Below, one piece after another: positions 1-8,322 of a DNA stretch of 64,000 bases. This stretch comes from Hyphomicrobiales bacterium (GTDB taxonomy: Bacteria; Pseudomonadota; Alphaproteobacteria; Rhizobiales; Rhizobiaceae). The stretch's first letter is position 1. Every line of letters starts with the position of its first letter. The stretch covers positions 247,878 through 311,877 of the forward strand of contig UEGQ01000012.1 in the NCBI GenBank assembly GCA_900466005.1, given 5' to 3'. The notes below the pieces were generated by a model. That model saw only the letters and a list, made by a program, of their open reading frames with translations, did no database searches and was not told where the DNA came from. Both the position numbers and the translations under genes were made by a program.

Positions 1-555
1 TCCACCGCGCAGCGCCTCGCAAGGCATCGTGTACTCGTCGATCAACCCGTCGATGTCCCAGATCTGTCCGTAGCCGAGGCGGTTCGTCGGTAGACGCGGT
101 ATGGAGCCGACGCGGATCGTCAGTTCGGAGACTGGTGCGCACCGGGCAACGAGCCTGCTTGCGATGTTTTCGACGAGACCCGGCGACACGCCGCAGCCAT
201 TGAGCACGACACGCTCGCCGGCAAGCCGCTCCAGCGCCTGCCGGGTGTCGGCATGCAGTGGCGAGAAGTCGAGGAAATGCGTGCCGGCCGATGCCGCCGC
301 CCGGGCGATCGCCGGCACCGCCCGCTCGGGCACGGCCGCGACTGTGACATCGCTCTGCTTCAGGAGGTTCGCAAGCGGCTCCTGCGAGCCGAGGTGGTGT
401 AGAGAAACGGGCAGGTTCAGATCCAGCAGCCGGTCGAGAGCCTCTTCCGAAGGATCGATGACCTCTACGGCAAAGCCTCCCGCCGTGCCGAGGCAGGCGG
501 CAAGCGCCGAGCCGATATTGCCTGCGCCGACGATCGATACACGGAAGTCAATCAT
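1..555 (-). CDS. Saccharopine dehydrogenase-like NAD(P)-binding oxidoreductase (C-terminus beyond window)
   Basis: Partial gene: about 185 N-terminal residues are visible and the rest lies beyond position 1. The protein opens with a Rossmann nucleotide-binding fold (VSIVGAGNIGSALAACLG, residues about 6-23). It continues with a segment GCGVSPGLVENIASR and a WDIDGLIDEY stretch near residue 165, which resemble the catalytic-domain start of saccharopine dehydrogenase, lysine 6-dehydrogenase and carboxynorspermidine dehydrogenase relatives. Those enzymes interconvert amines and imines with NAD(P). The ATG at 553-555 lies 4 bp after the stop of the ABC ATPase, so it is the last visible gene of the 9.5-0 kb operon. 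The exact substrate cannot be read from the sequence. Confidence 0.7.
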   Translation of the reverse strand, partial: MIDFRVSIVGAGNIGSALAACLGTAGGFAVEVIDPSEEALDRLLDLNLPVSLHHLGSQEPLANLLKQSDVTVAAVPERAVPAIARAAASAGTHFLDFSPLHADTRQALERLAGERVVLNGCGVSPGLVENIASRLVARCAPVSELTIRVGSIPRLPTNRLGYGQIWDIDGLIDEYTMPCEALRGG

Positions 556-559
556 CGGT

Positions 560-1333
560 TCACCCTCTGAAGCGTGAGACGAACGCCTGAAGGCGCGGGT
601 TCTGCGGGTTGAGAATGACCTCGTCGGCCGATCCGGCTTCGGCGATCACGCCCTGATCGAGGAAGAGAACGCGATTGGCGACTTCGGCAGCGAACGCCAT
701 TTCGTGGGTGACGATCGCCATGGTCATGCCGGCGTCCGCCAGCTGGCGAATAACCGTCAGGACCTCGCCGACCAGTTCGGGATCGAGCGCGCTGGTTACT
801 TCGTCGAGCAAGAGAACCTCGGGGTCCATGGCAAGTGCACGGGCGATCGCCACCCGCTGCTTCTGTCCGCCCGACAGATGGCTCGGGTAGGCGGCATGCT
901 TTTCCGCGAGGCCGACCTTGGCGAGCAGGTCCATGGCACGCTCCTCGGCTTCTCGGCGGGGCGTCTTGCAGACCACGATCGGGCCTTCCGTGACGTTCTG
1001 GAGGACGGTCCTGTGCGGAAAGAGATTGAAATGCTGGAAGACCATGCCGACATGGCGGCGAAGCGTGCCGATGCCGATGTCGCCGTCCTTGTCTCGGAAA
1101 CGGTCGCCGACCTTCTTCTGGCGAAAGAGGATCGTGCCGCCGCTCGGGATCTCCATCATGTTGAGACAGCGAATGAAGGTCGATTTGCCGGAGCCTGACG
1201 GACCGATCAGCGCCACCACCTCGCCACGGGCAAGGCTGAGATCCAGCCCTTTGAGGACCTCGAGCGGGCCGAAGCTCTTGCGTAGCGATACCGCTTCGAT
1301 GACCGGCGCGCTTGTTTCTTTGTTCATGCTCAT
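560..1333 (-). CDS. Polar amino-acid ABC transporter ATP-binding protein
   Basis: 257-residue cytoplasmic ATPase of the GlnQ/HisP type, which powers uptake of polar amino acids or opines. Visible motifs: Walker A GPSGSGKSTFIRCLN (about residue 43), signature LSGGQKQRVAIARAL, Walker B VLLLDEVTSALDPE and the switch histidine in IVTHEM. The Walker B follow-up has V where the family usually has P (DEPTSALD), a minor substitution seen in some GlnQ proteins. The length is normal. It lies 15 bp downstream of the permease gene. The matching periplasmic protein is encoded on the other strand at 10734-11558. Confidence 0.92.
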   Translation of the reverse strand: MSMNKETSAPVIEAVSLRKSFGPLEVLKGLDLSLARGEVVALIGPSGSGKSTFIRCLNMMEIPSGGTILFRQKKVGDRFRDKDGDIGIGTLRRHVGMVFQHFNLFPHRTVLQNVTEGPIVVCKTPRREAEERAMDLLAKVGLAEKHAAYPSHLSGGQKQRVAIARALAMDPEVLLLDEVTSALDPELVGEVLTVIRQLADAGMTMAIVTHEMAFAAEVANRVLFLDQGVIAEAGSADEVILNPQNPRLQAFVSRFRG

Positions 1334-1348
1334 GGTCGTACCGTTTCC

Positions 1349-2014
1349 TTAGTCGCTCGCCCTGAGGCGTCTTTCGATCCAATCGGCAGCCTGCGTCAGC
1401 GGCAGGAGCATGACGATGTAGAGCCCGGCCATGATGGTGTAGGACTCCAGCGGCCGGTAGGTCTGCCCGTTGACGACGGCCGCCATGTAGGCGAGGTCGG
1501 CGACGGAGATCACCGAGACCAGCGAGGTGTTCTTGAACTGGATCACCGACTGGTTGATGAAGGAGGGCAGCATGCGCTTGATCGCCTGCGGCAGGATGAT
1601 ACGCGTCATCGATTGCCAGGGACTCATGCCGATGGCGGCGGCCGCCTCGCGCTGGCCACGGTCGATCGAGACGATGCCGCCGCGGAAAATCTCGGCGTAG
1701 AAGGCGCCGACATAGAGCGAAAGCGTCAGCATGGCCGCCACGCGATTGTCGATGGAGCCGCCGACCAGCAGTGGGAAGGCATAGTAAAACCAGAGCAACT
1801 GGACGAGGAGCGGCGTGCAGCGGAAGATCTCCTGGTAGACCCGCGCCACCGCCTTGAGAACCTTGAAGCGCGACAGACGCGCTCCACAGGTGGCGAAGCC
1901 GATGATCACGCCGAAGAAGATCGACCCGAAGGTGTAGAGGACAGTGATCCACAGCCCTTCGAGAAAAAGGTCGTAGTAGACCCAGACCGAGTGGAAATCC
2001 CATTTATAGGTCAT
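1349..2014 (-). CDS. Polar amino-acid ABC transporter permease
   Basis: 221-residue inner-membrane permease of the HisM/GlnP family with about five hydrophobic segments. The family's cytoplasmic loop that contacts the ATPase is present as QREAAAAIGMSPWQSMTRIILPQA. I chose the ATG at 2014 because GGAGAG stands about ten bases upstream; an in-frame extension to 2044 lacks such a site. Only one permease gene is present, so the transporter would be a homodimeric channel or share a second permease encoded elsewhere. About 165 bp with no recognised feature separate it from the dapA-like gene upstream. Confidence 0.9.
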   Translation of the reverse strand: MTYKWDFHSVWVYYDLFLEGLWITVLYTFGSIFFGVIIGFATCGARLSRFKVLKAVARVYQEIFRCTPLLVQLLWFYYAFPLLVGGSIDNRVAAMLTLSLYVGAFYAEIFRGGIVSIDRGQREAAAAIGMSPWQSMTRIILPQAIKRMLPSFINQSVIQFKNTSLVSVISVADLAYMAAVVNGQTYRPLESYTIMAGLYIVMLLPLTQAADWIERRLRASD

Positions 2015-2179
2015 CTTGGTCTTCTCTCCTGCAGGCGTTTCCACCGCCAGTGTAGCGGGTGTTACTGGCTCTCATGGTCGTTCCCCATTTTCTTCGTGAT
2101 CCGGGACTGGCGTGGTCCAGCCATGGTTTCATGGTCCTATCTTCCGCGGCGGGCGGCAATGCAAAGCTGCGGCGGGCGC

Positions 2180-3097
2180 TTACCGCATTTCTTGGAAGGC
2201 GGCCGTGGCCGCGCTGTAGCGGCCGAGGATTCCGGTGAGGCGTTCGCGGTTCGCGTCCGAAACAGGCACCATCGGCAGGCGGAGTTCCGGACCCACGAGG
2301 TTCGACAAGGCGAGTGCCGCCTTGACCGGTCCGGGATTGGACTCGATGAACATCCCTTCCGTGAGCTCGGCGATGATATCGTTGAGCGCCAGCGCGAGGC
2401 TGGTATCGCCGTTCTCCCACGCCTTTACCATCTCGACCATCTCACGGGGTGCAACGTTCGCGACGACGCTTGTGACGCCGCAGGCGCCGAGAGAGAGGAA
2501 AGGCAGGGTGAGGCCATCGTCGCCGGAGTGGATGATCAGGTCATGGCCGCAGGTGCGGCGCAGCGCGGTCACGCGGCCCGGATTGCCGCCGGCCTCCTTG
2601 ATCGCCACGATATTGGCGTACCGTTCCGTCAGGGCGGCACAGGTTTCCGGGGCGATTTCGACACCGCAGCGGCCCGGGACGGAATAAAGCATAATCGGCA
2701 GGCTGGTCGCCTCGGCCACGGCCCCGTAATGGGCGATCAGTCCGGCCTGGGTCGGCTTGTTGTAGTAGGGCGTGACCACCAGCAGCGCATCGGCTCCGGC
2801 TGCTTCCGCCGCCTTCGCCTTCTCGACGGCCTTTCGCGTGTTGTTGGCGCCCGCGCCGGCAACGACAAGCGCGCGGCCCTTCGCGAGCGCCGCGGTGCGG
2901 GCGATGAGCTCGACCGCTTCCTCATCCGACAAGGTCGCGGCCTCGCCGGTGGTGCCGACGGGAACGAGGCCCGTGACGCCGGCCGAGAGCTGCCGCTCGA
3001 CGAGCGCGTCGAAGGCGGCGATGTCGACGCTGCCATTCCTGAAGGGGGTGACGAGCGCGGTGAAGACGCCTTTGAAGCGTTGGGCCAAATCCTGCAT
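2180..3097 (-). CDS. dapA: 4-hydroxy-tetrahydrodipicolinate synthase (DapA family lyase)
   Basis: 305-residue class I aldolase of the DapA/NanA family. Residues diagnostic of genuine dihydrodipicolinate synthase are visible: the threonine pair in GTTGEAATLS, the YYNKP tyrosine, Tyr and Arg in LYSVPGRCGVE, the Schiff-base lysine in VAIKEAGG and ESNPGPVKAAL near the end. Genuine DapA condenses pyruvate with aspartate semialdehyde. Family members in catabolic operons may instead act on pyrroline-4-hydroxy-2-carboxylate (LhpC/HypD), and the neighbours (amine dehydrogenase trio, aldehyde dehydrogenase) would fit that role. The conserved Arg argues for the synthase, the context for catabolism. The start at 3097 has GAGG just upstream. 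A dapB-like gene precedes it by 26 bp. Confidence 0.8.
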   Translation of the reverse strand: MQDLAQRFKGVFTALVTPFRNGSVDIAAFDALVERQLSAGVTGLVPVGTTGEAATLSDEEAVELIARTAALAKGRALVVAGAGANNTRKAVEKAKAAEAAGADALLVVTPYYNKPTQAGLIAHYGAVAEATSLPIMLYSVPGRCGVEIAPETCAALTERYANIVAIKEAGGNPGRVTALRRTCGHDLIIHSGDDGLTLPFLSLGACGVTSVVANVAPREMVEMVKAWENGDTSLALALNDIIAELTEGMFIESNPGPVKAALALSNLVGPELRLPMVPVSDANRERLTGILGRYSAATAAFQEMR

Positions 3098-3123
3098 GTG
3101 CCTCGATCCTTTCCTGTCTCTTG

Positions 3124-3867
3124 TTATCTGGCCAGACTGTCGGCCAGCGTATAGCGCCCGTTGGCGCGAGGTTCCGATATCAGCCACTCGGCTGCTGCAA
3201 GTGCGCCTTCTGCGTAGGCCGCGAGCGTATGGACGCGATAGGTGAAGGTGACGTTCGCCGAACCGAGATCGAAGCGGACTTCGTTGACGCCGACGGTGTC
3301 ACCTTCGCGATGGACGGCGATCGGCGGCTCGGGAGCGGCAAATCCCATGACCTGACTGCGCGTCGCATGCAGTTCGCTTGCCAGAAGTCGCGAAGTACCG
3401 GATGGCTCGCTCTTCTTGCGCGCGTGGTAGATCTCGGCGACGGAAGGCTCCGCCGCAGCCATACGACGCATGAAATCGACGGCGCCGAGGCGGAAGGCCT
3501 CGAAACCACGCGCGAAATTGGCGCTGACCAGCATCGGCCGGTATGCGGCGTAGCGTGCGAGCGCCTCGCTCTCCTCCACGGAGAAGCCGGTCGTGCCGAT
3601 CACCATGGGAATGGGTTTCTCGCCGACCTGCTCCTGGAAGGCCAAGCTTGCCGCTGGCGTCGAAAAGTCGATGACGACGTCGCAATGGCTGTTCATCGCA
3701 CCGTCGGCCGGCCGGTATTCGATGCTGCCGCCGGCAACCGCCGTGCCGCAGAGCCGGGACACGGGGGAGACGAAGGCCGCCGCCAGTTGCAGGCCCGGAT
3801 TGGCCAGGACGAGCTCGACCAGCCTTGTGCCGACGCGGCCGGATGCGCCGAGAATGCCTACTCTCAT
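3124..3867 (-). CDS. DapB-like dihydrodipicolinate reductase with altered catalytic motif
   Basis: 247-residue protein with an N-terminal nucleotide-binding fold (VGILGASGRVGTRLVELV) and the DapB core blocks VVIDFSTPAAS, VIGTTGF and VSANF. In E. coli DapB the catalytic segment carries adjacent histidines 159 and 160 and Lys163 before a DAPSGTA loop. Here it reads EIYHARKKSEPSGTS, so the first histidine, the proposed acid, is Tyr while the second histidine and the lysine remain. The protein therefore probably reduces a related cyclic imine, or is a weak DapB. ATG 3867 is preferred over TTG 3882. The stop lies just before the dapA-like gene, and the aldehyde dehydrogenase gene lies immediately upstream. 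Confidence 0.75.
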   Translation of the reverse strand: MRVGILGASGRVGTRLVELVLANPGLQLAAAFVSPVSRLCGTAVAGGSIEYRPADGAMNSHCDVVIDFSTPAASLAFQEQVGEKPIPMVIGTTGFSVEESEALARYAAYRPMLVSANFARGFEAFRLGAVDFMRRMAAAEPSVAEIYHARKKSEPSGTSRLLASELHATRSQVMGFAAPEPPIAVHREGDTVGVNEVRFDLGSANVTFTYRVHTLAAYAEGALAAAEWLISEPRANGRYTLADSLAR

Positions 3868-3878
3868 CGTCCCGGCCC

Positions 3879-5273
3879 TCAATCGATCACCACCTTGGGC
3901 TCGGACATTTCCCTGAGCGCAATGCGGACTCCTTCGCGGCCGAGGCCCGAACGCTTCACACCGCCGAACGGCACGTGTTCGGCCCGGAAGTCCGGACCCT
4001 CGTTGATCATAACGCCGCCGACCACGAGGTCGCGGGAGAACTGCTTGATGACCGCGTGATCGTTGGTGAAGACCCCCGCCTGCAACCCGTACTCTCCGGC
4101 ATTGACTTCTGCGATCGCTTCGGCCGCTTCATTGAAGGTGCGGATGGCGATGACGGGGCCGAAGGTCTCGTCCGCGATCACCGGCGCGTCGGCGGCGATC
4201 TCCGAAATGACGGTCGGTGCAAACAGTGCACCGGCATGATTGCCACCGGTCAAGAGCTTGCCGCGCTTGCCGGCGATGGTCGCATCGATCCGCTCCTGGA
4301 CGTTGCGCGCGGCGGCGGCATCGATGAGGGGACCCATGTCGGTGTCGTCGAGGGAAGGATCGCCGAACTCGACCGCGTCGACCTCGGCGAGCAGCTTCTC
4401 CGTGAACGCCCGCTCGATGTCGCGGTGGAGATAGAGTTTCTTGACGGCCGCGCAGCTCTGGCCGGCGATCTCGAAACGGTGGCCGATCGTGGTGGCAACC
4501 GCCTTGTCGAGGTCTGCGTCCGGCATCACGAAGAGGGGATCATTGCCGCCGAGTTCCATCAGGCAGCGGACGAGCCCGCTCGCGTTCTTCAGCGCGAGAC
4601 CCGCCGTCGGGCCGCCGGTGAAGGAGAGAAGGTTGATCGGCGACCGGGCGAGCGAGAGAGCCGTGTCGGCGCCGCCATGGACGACCTGGAAGAGATTGCG
4701 GGGCCAACCGGCTCTTTCAGCGAGCGCGCAAAGCCTTTCGGCCGCGAGCGGCGCCTTCGGCGAGGGCTTGGCGACGACAGCATTGCCGGCGGCGATGGCG
4801 GGGCCGAGCTTGTGGCAAAGAAGGTTCAGCGGATAGTTGAACGGGGTTATGGCGGCAGCGACGCCGACGGGTTCGTACGTGATCGTTGCCAGCCGATCGG
4901 CTCCCCCCTCGACGATCGCGCAGTGGAGCGCCTCGCCGTCGAGGAAGGTCGCCGCATCACCCGAGAGTTTCAACGTGTTCTGGGCCCGACGGACCTCGTT
5001 GCGGGCTTCGCGAATGGTCTTTCCCATCTCCGACGAGATGATCCGTGCCAGCTCTTCGGCATCCGCTGCGATTTCGGCGGCAAGCGCACTCAGCAGGCTG
5101 CGACGAAGCGCCGGCGTGGAGCGCCGGAATTCCTGCTGGGCAATCTTTGCCCGGGCCACGGCCGTGGCAATTCCAGACGGCGTGCTCTCGGCGACTTCTC
5201 CGACGATCTCACCGTTGAACGGGTTACGGACGGTGATCGTCGAACCGGCCTTGAAGGTCGCGACTTGGGTCAT
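3879..5273 (-). CDS. NAD(P)-dependent aldehyde dehydrogenase
   Basis: 464-residue aldehyde dehydrogenase that oxidises an aldehyde to an acid in the cytoplasm. Landmarks: coenzyme segment ITPFNYPLNLLCHK, the catalytic glutamate in MELGGNDP (about residue 250), the nucleophilic cysteine in GQSCAAVKK (about residue 285), and ETFGPVIAI. The C-terminal block PFGGVKRSGLGREG resembles lactaldehyde and phosphonoacetaldehyde dehydrogenase relatives. The start at 5273 is supported by AGAGG eight bases upstream. In this operon a plausible substrate is a semialdehyde produced by deamination, for example alpha-ketoglutarate semialdehyde, but the sequence alone does not fix it. Confidence 0.88.
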   Translation of the reverse strand: MTQVATFKAGSTITVRNPFNGEIVGEVAESTPSGIATAVARAKIAQQEFRRSTPALRRSLLSALAAEIAADAEELARIISSEMGKTIREARNEVRRAQNTLKLSGDAATFLDGEALHCAIVEGGADRLATITYEPVGVAAAITPFNYPLNLLCHKLGPAIAAGNAVVAKPSPKAPLAAERLCALAERAGWPRNLFQVVHGGADTALSLARSPINLLSFTGGPTAGLALKNASGLVRCLMELGGNDPLFVMPDADLDKAVATTIGHRFEIAGQSCAAVKKLYLHRDIERAFTEKLLAEVDAVEFGDPSLDDTDMGPLIDAAAARNVQERIDATIAGKRGKLLTGGNHAGALFAPTVISEIAADAPVIADETFGPVIAIRTFNEAAEAIAEVNAGEYGLQAGVFTNDHAVIKQFSRDLVVGGVMINEGPDFRAEHVPFGGVKRSGLGREGVRIALREMSEPKVVID

Positions 5274-5286
5274 CAGGGTGCCTCTT

Positions 5287-6636
5287 CTAATCTTGCTGTT
5301 CGTCTTGAGGGATCGTCTCTTCGGCATGCGCGGCGACAAAGGCGCCGATCGGCAAGGGTCGTGTCGGCCAGCGTCGGCCGGTCAGATCCTCAGGGGAGGG
5401 GGGCGGGCGGTCGGGTCCGAGTGCTGCCATCAAAGCTGCGGTGTTGTCGGCGCAGAACCGCCCTTGGCAGGATCCCATGGCGAAGCGACCGTTGTGCTTC
5501 ACCTCGCGTCCACTCGGGGTATCCGGTCCGGCGCATAGCCGTCTCAGGTCGCCGACAGTGCGGTTTTCGCAGCGGCAAAGGATCGTTTCGTCCGGCAACC
5601 GCATCAGAGGATCAGCGCCATCGACCGGTTGGAAGAGACGGGCAAGGACATCCTGCGCCCGCCGCAGTCTTGCGATTTCCCGCACCTGCCGCCAGCCCGC
5701 GCCGGCGAGCCGTTCGAGGATTTCGCCGGCCGCACGCCGGCCGTCCGCGATCGCTGCCTTCGCGCCCAGCGCTTCTCGGCAATCGCCGGCGCGCAGGATG
5801 ACGGGAAGCGACGCGTCCTTCGCGGTTTCGAGGGGAAGCCCGAACTCGTTGGGCCGAATGCCGTCGTGAAGGCCGATGCGATCGACGTCGAAGACATGCT
5901 CGCGGCCGCGGCCGTCGCGCACGACGGCGCGCAGCAGTCCCTTCTCTCGTCGCTCGATCCTGGCAACCGATGCGACCCGCATCCAGGGAATACGGTGGAG
6001 ATGGACCGTCTGCAGATAGGACAGCGCCTCGGTGACGAGTTCCGGATAAGCGCAAAGCCCGATGCCGGCCGCAAACCGGCGGACGGGGTCGCCGGCCTCA
6101 ATGATGGCGACGGGAGGATTGCCGAGCTTCGCCATCTGCGCGGCGACCGCAATGAGCAGTGGACCGTTGCCGGAGAGCAGAACGCGCCCGCCTGGTGCCC
6201 GGCCGGTTTCCTTCATCATCACCTGAAGGCCGCCCGCCGTCGACACGCCGGCAAGCTGCCAGCCGGGACAAGGCAATACCTTCTCCACAGCGCCAACGGC
6301 GAGGATCACGCCTCGGGCCGCGACTTTCCGGATCTTTCCGGCATGACGGTCTTCGATGAGCGCCAGGCCGGCTCCGTCGATGCCGACGAAGACGCAGGCA
6401 TGCCGGACCGGAATGCCGCTCGCGGCAAAATCATCGGCAAGCGCGCGCCAACGCCGCTCCGCGCCCATCGCCTGCCGCACGGGGCGGACTCCGGCGATCG
6501 GCTGGCGATAGATCGCACCCCCTATCGTCTCGCGCTGCTCGATGATTTCGACCGAGAGGCCGGCACGGCGGACCTCCAAGGCTGCGGCCAGCCCGGCGGG
6601 GCCGGCACCGACGATCAGGACATCGACGTCAGTCAT
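5287..6636 (-). CDS. FAD/[2Fe-2S] subunit of a heterotrimeric amine dehydrogenase (HcnB/LhpE/OoxA type)
   Basis: 449-residue flavoprotein. It begins with a dinucleotide-binding site (VLIVGAGPAGLAAALEV) and has a second one near GGRVLLSGNGPLLIAVAA. The C-terminus carries a BFD-like [2Fe-2S] domain with cysteines in ILCRCENRT and GSCQGRFC. This architecture is typical of HcnB (hydrogen cyanide synthase), octopine/nopaline oxidase OoxA and the LhpE subunit of D-hydroxyproline dehydrogenase, where it relays electrons from the amine-oxidising subunit. Its start overlaps the ferredoxin-subunit gene by 8 bp, implying translational coupling. The substrate is determined by the DAO-type subunit encoded at 8316-9485, beyond the IS element. 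Confidence 0.87.
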   Translation of the reverse strand: MTDVDVLIVGAGPAGLAAALEVRRAGLSVEIIEQRETIGGAIYRQPIAGVRPVRQAMGAERRWRALADDFAASGIPVRHACVFVGIDGAGLALIEDRHAGKIRKVAARGVILAVGAVEKVLPCPGWQLAGVSTAGGLQVMMKETGRAPGGRVLLSGNGPLLIAVAAQMAKLGNPPVAIIEAGDPVRRFAAGIGLCAYPELVTEALSYLQTVHLHRIPWMRVASVARIERREKGLLRAVVRDGRGREHVFDVDRIGLHDGIRPNEFGLPLETAKDASLPVILRAGDCREALGAKAAIADGRRAAGEILERLAGAGWRQVREIARLRRAQDVLARLFQPVDGADPLMRLPDETILCRCENRTVGDLRRLCAGPDTPSGREVKHNGRFAMGSCQGRFCADNTAALMAALGPDRPPPSPEDLTGRRWPTRPLPIGAFVAAHAEETIPQDEQQD

Positions 6637-6883
6637 GGTGCGCCCCTAAGCTCTCGACCTTCATTCCTGCGCGCGCGGGTGTCAGGCAGGCCTCGCGCGC
6701 TACGCCGTCGATCAGTGTGAGGCAGGACTGGCAGGCGCCGATCCCGCAGAAGTAGCGTGCCTCCACGTCGAAGCCGTCACGGCCGAGGATCGTGATGCCG
6801 GCCGCATCCAATGCCGCGGCCACGCTTTCGCCCGGGCGGAACGGAATTCCCCGGCCCATGAAATCGAAGAGATGCCCACTCAT
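6629..6883 (-). CDS. Small [2Fe-2S] ferredoxin subunit of the amine dehydrogenase (HcnA/LhpF type)
   Basis: 84-residue protein with the plant-type [2Fe-2S] pattern, four cysteines in CGIGACQSC and the later EACLTPA. The pattern and the short length match the HcnA/LhpF small subunits, which work only with an HcnB-like and an HcnC-like partner. The HcnB-like gene overlaps its 3' end. The HcnC-like gene now lies 1.4 kb upstream because the IS110 element intervenes, so expression of this and all later operon genes may depend on read-through from the IS or on a new promoter. Confidence 0.87.
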   Translation of the reverse strand: MSGHLFDFMGRGIPFRPGESVAAALDAAGITILGRDGFDVEARYFCGIGACQSCLTLIDGVAREACLTPARAGMKVESLGAHHD

Positions 6884-7045
6884 GCGGCCCTACCTTTCAG
6901 ATGCTGTGTGAACAGCGCCTTGCGGTTTGCTACTGCCGTGGCAAAATTTCCGCCGGGCGGCGCTGCCGGGATGGTTTTCATGCTGGCTGCCATGGATGGC
7001 TCAGGAGGCAGATCCCCCGGTAGCGCCACACCGCCTCGACCGCTG

Positions 7046-8322
7046 ATTAGGCTCTGCGATTGATCGCTGTGTAGGGCGATGACGGCGTGGGCGGAACGCC
7101 TAATCGTGGTCAACGCGCGGAGGGGAGAATGCGCATCAGTGTCGGCATCGATATTGCCAAGGATATCCACTGGGTCACTGCCATCGGTAGCGACGGTACC
7201 ATCCATATTGACCGCAAGGTCGAGAATACCCCGGCGGCGATCGCCGACCTGATTGACGAGCTGAGGGCGCTCGGCGGCACGGTCAGTATCGGCCTCGACG
7301 TCATTGGCGGCATCGCTGGACTCATCGAGGCCATGTTGGCCGAGGCCGGTTTCGGCCTGGTTCATGTCCCCGGTCTGGCCGTCAATCGGGCGCGTCAGGG
7401 CACCGTCGGCGGCGAGAACAAGTCCGATCCGCGCGATGCCCAGACCATCGCCGATCAGGTCCGCATGCGCACAGATCTGCGTGCGATCGAACCGGCCTCT
7501 GAGCTCGATCTCGAGATCAGGCTGCTGGTTGGCCGGCGGCGCGATTTGGTCGATGCCCAAACCCAGCGTCTGGGGCGCATGCACGACCTGCTCGCCGCCA
7601 TTTTTCCCGGCCTCGAGCGCAGCCTCGACCTCACCACCAAGGGGCCATTGCACCTTTTGACGCGCTATGTCACGCCAGCCGAACTGCGCGCCGCCGGCGC
7701 CAAACGGATCCTCCGCCATCTCAAGACCGGCGGCGGTATCCCGCACCCTGAGACCCTTGCCGAACGCGCGCTCGCCGCCGCGGCCGAACAAGCCATCAGC
7801 GTGCCCGCCGAGCGTACGAGTGCGCGCCTCATCCGAGAACTGGCCGTCGAAGCGCTCGCAACCAGGGCCCGTCTCTTGGAGATCGACCGCGAGCTGGAGG
7901 CACTTCTTCAACGCCACCCTGACGCGGCCCTCATCCGCAGCCTGCCTGGCATGGGGGTCGTGCTCACCGCCGAGTTCATCGCCGAGGCAGGCAATCTCTC
8001 CCGCTTCCGCTCGGCCGACGCGCTCGCAGCCGCGGCCGGCATCGCCCCCGTGCTGCGCCAATCCGGCAAAACCCGCTTCCTGCGACGTCCTGCCGGCGGC
8101 AATAAGGGCCTCAAGCGGGTGTTCTACCAATCCGCCTTCTGTTCGCTCGCCCAGCCAGACAGCCGCGCCTTCTACGCCCGTAAACGCCGCGAGGGCAAAC
8201 GCCATCATCAGGCCGTCATCGCTCTGGCCAGACGTCGCTTCAACGTTCTGTGGGCCATGCTGCAAACTCGCTCCTCCTTCCAGGCCAGCTTCAAAGTTGC
8301 CGCTTGACGAACGCATTAGGCT
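7046..8322 (+). mobile_element. IS110-family insertion element (boundaries approximate)
   Basis: The element carries one transposase gene on the plus strand, opposite to the host operon. The octamer ATTAGGCT occurs at 7046-7053 and again at 8315-8322, flanking the transposase, so I use these as tentative ends. The same motif is present inverted (GCCTAAT) at 7098-7104, giving a possible stem within the left end. IS110 elements usually lack long terminal inverted repeats and encode a structured guide (bridge) RNA beside the transposase. The left noncoding part is only about 75 nt under these boundaries. If the element instead began near 6890, that part would be about 240 nt, a more usual size. 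Confidence 0.6.
7129..8307 (+). CDS. IS110-family transposase
   Basis: 392-residue transposase. The N-terminal RuvC-like DEDD domain starts with the acidic VGIDIAKD block and contains the family signature NKSDPRDAQTIADQVR (about residues 100-115). The C-terminal Tnp_20 (transposase_20) domain begins at IRSLPGMGVVLTAEFIAEAG (about residue 266) and includes the serine-containing VFYQSAF segment. The length and both domains are intact, so the gene may be functional. ATG 7129 follows a purine-rich GGAGGGGAG. An in-frame extension back to 7087 is possible but has no family support. Insertion is by a bridge-RNA recombinase mechanism in characterised relatives. Confidence 0.95.
   Translation: MRISVGIDIAKDIHWVTAIGSDGTIHIDRKVENTPAAIADLIDELRALGGTVSIGLDVIGGIAGLIEAMLAEAGFGLVHVPGLAVNRARQGTVGGENKSDPRDAQTIADQVRMRTDLRAIEPASELDLEIRLLVGRRRDLVDAQTQRLGRMHDLLAAIFPGLERSLDLTTKGPLHLLTRYVTPAELRAAGAKRILRHLKTGGGIPHPETLAERALAAAAEQAISVPAERTSARLIRELAVEALATRARLLEIDRELEALLQRHPDAALIRSLPGMGVVLTAEFIAEAGNLSRFRSADALAAAAGIAPVLRQSGKTRFLRRPAGGNKGLKRVFYQSAFCSLAQPDSRAFYARKRREGKRHHQAVIALARRRFNVLWAMLQTRSSFQASFKVAA

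Noticed and set aside
1613-3154. A 513-codon plus-strand reading frame across the ABC permease and dapA-like genes
   Set aside because: It is the complement of well-supported genes in high-GC DNA and shows no family motif.
3825-5801. A 658-codon plus-strand reading frame opposite the aldehyde dehydrogenase
   Set aside because: Shadow of the aldehyde dehydrogenase and FAD-subunit genes; arginine-rich sequence with no domain.
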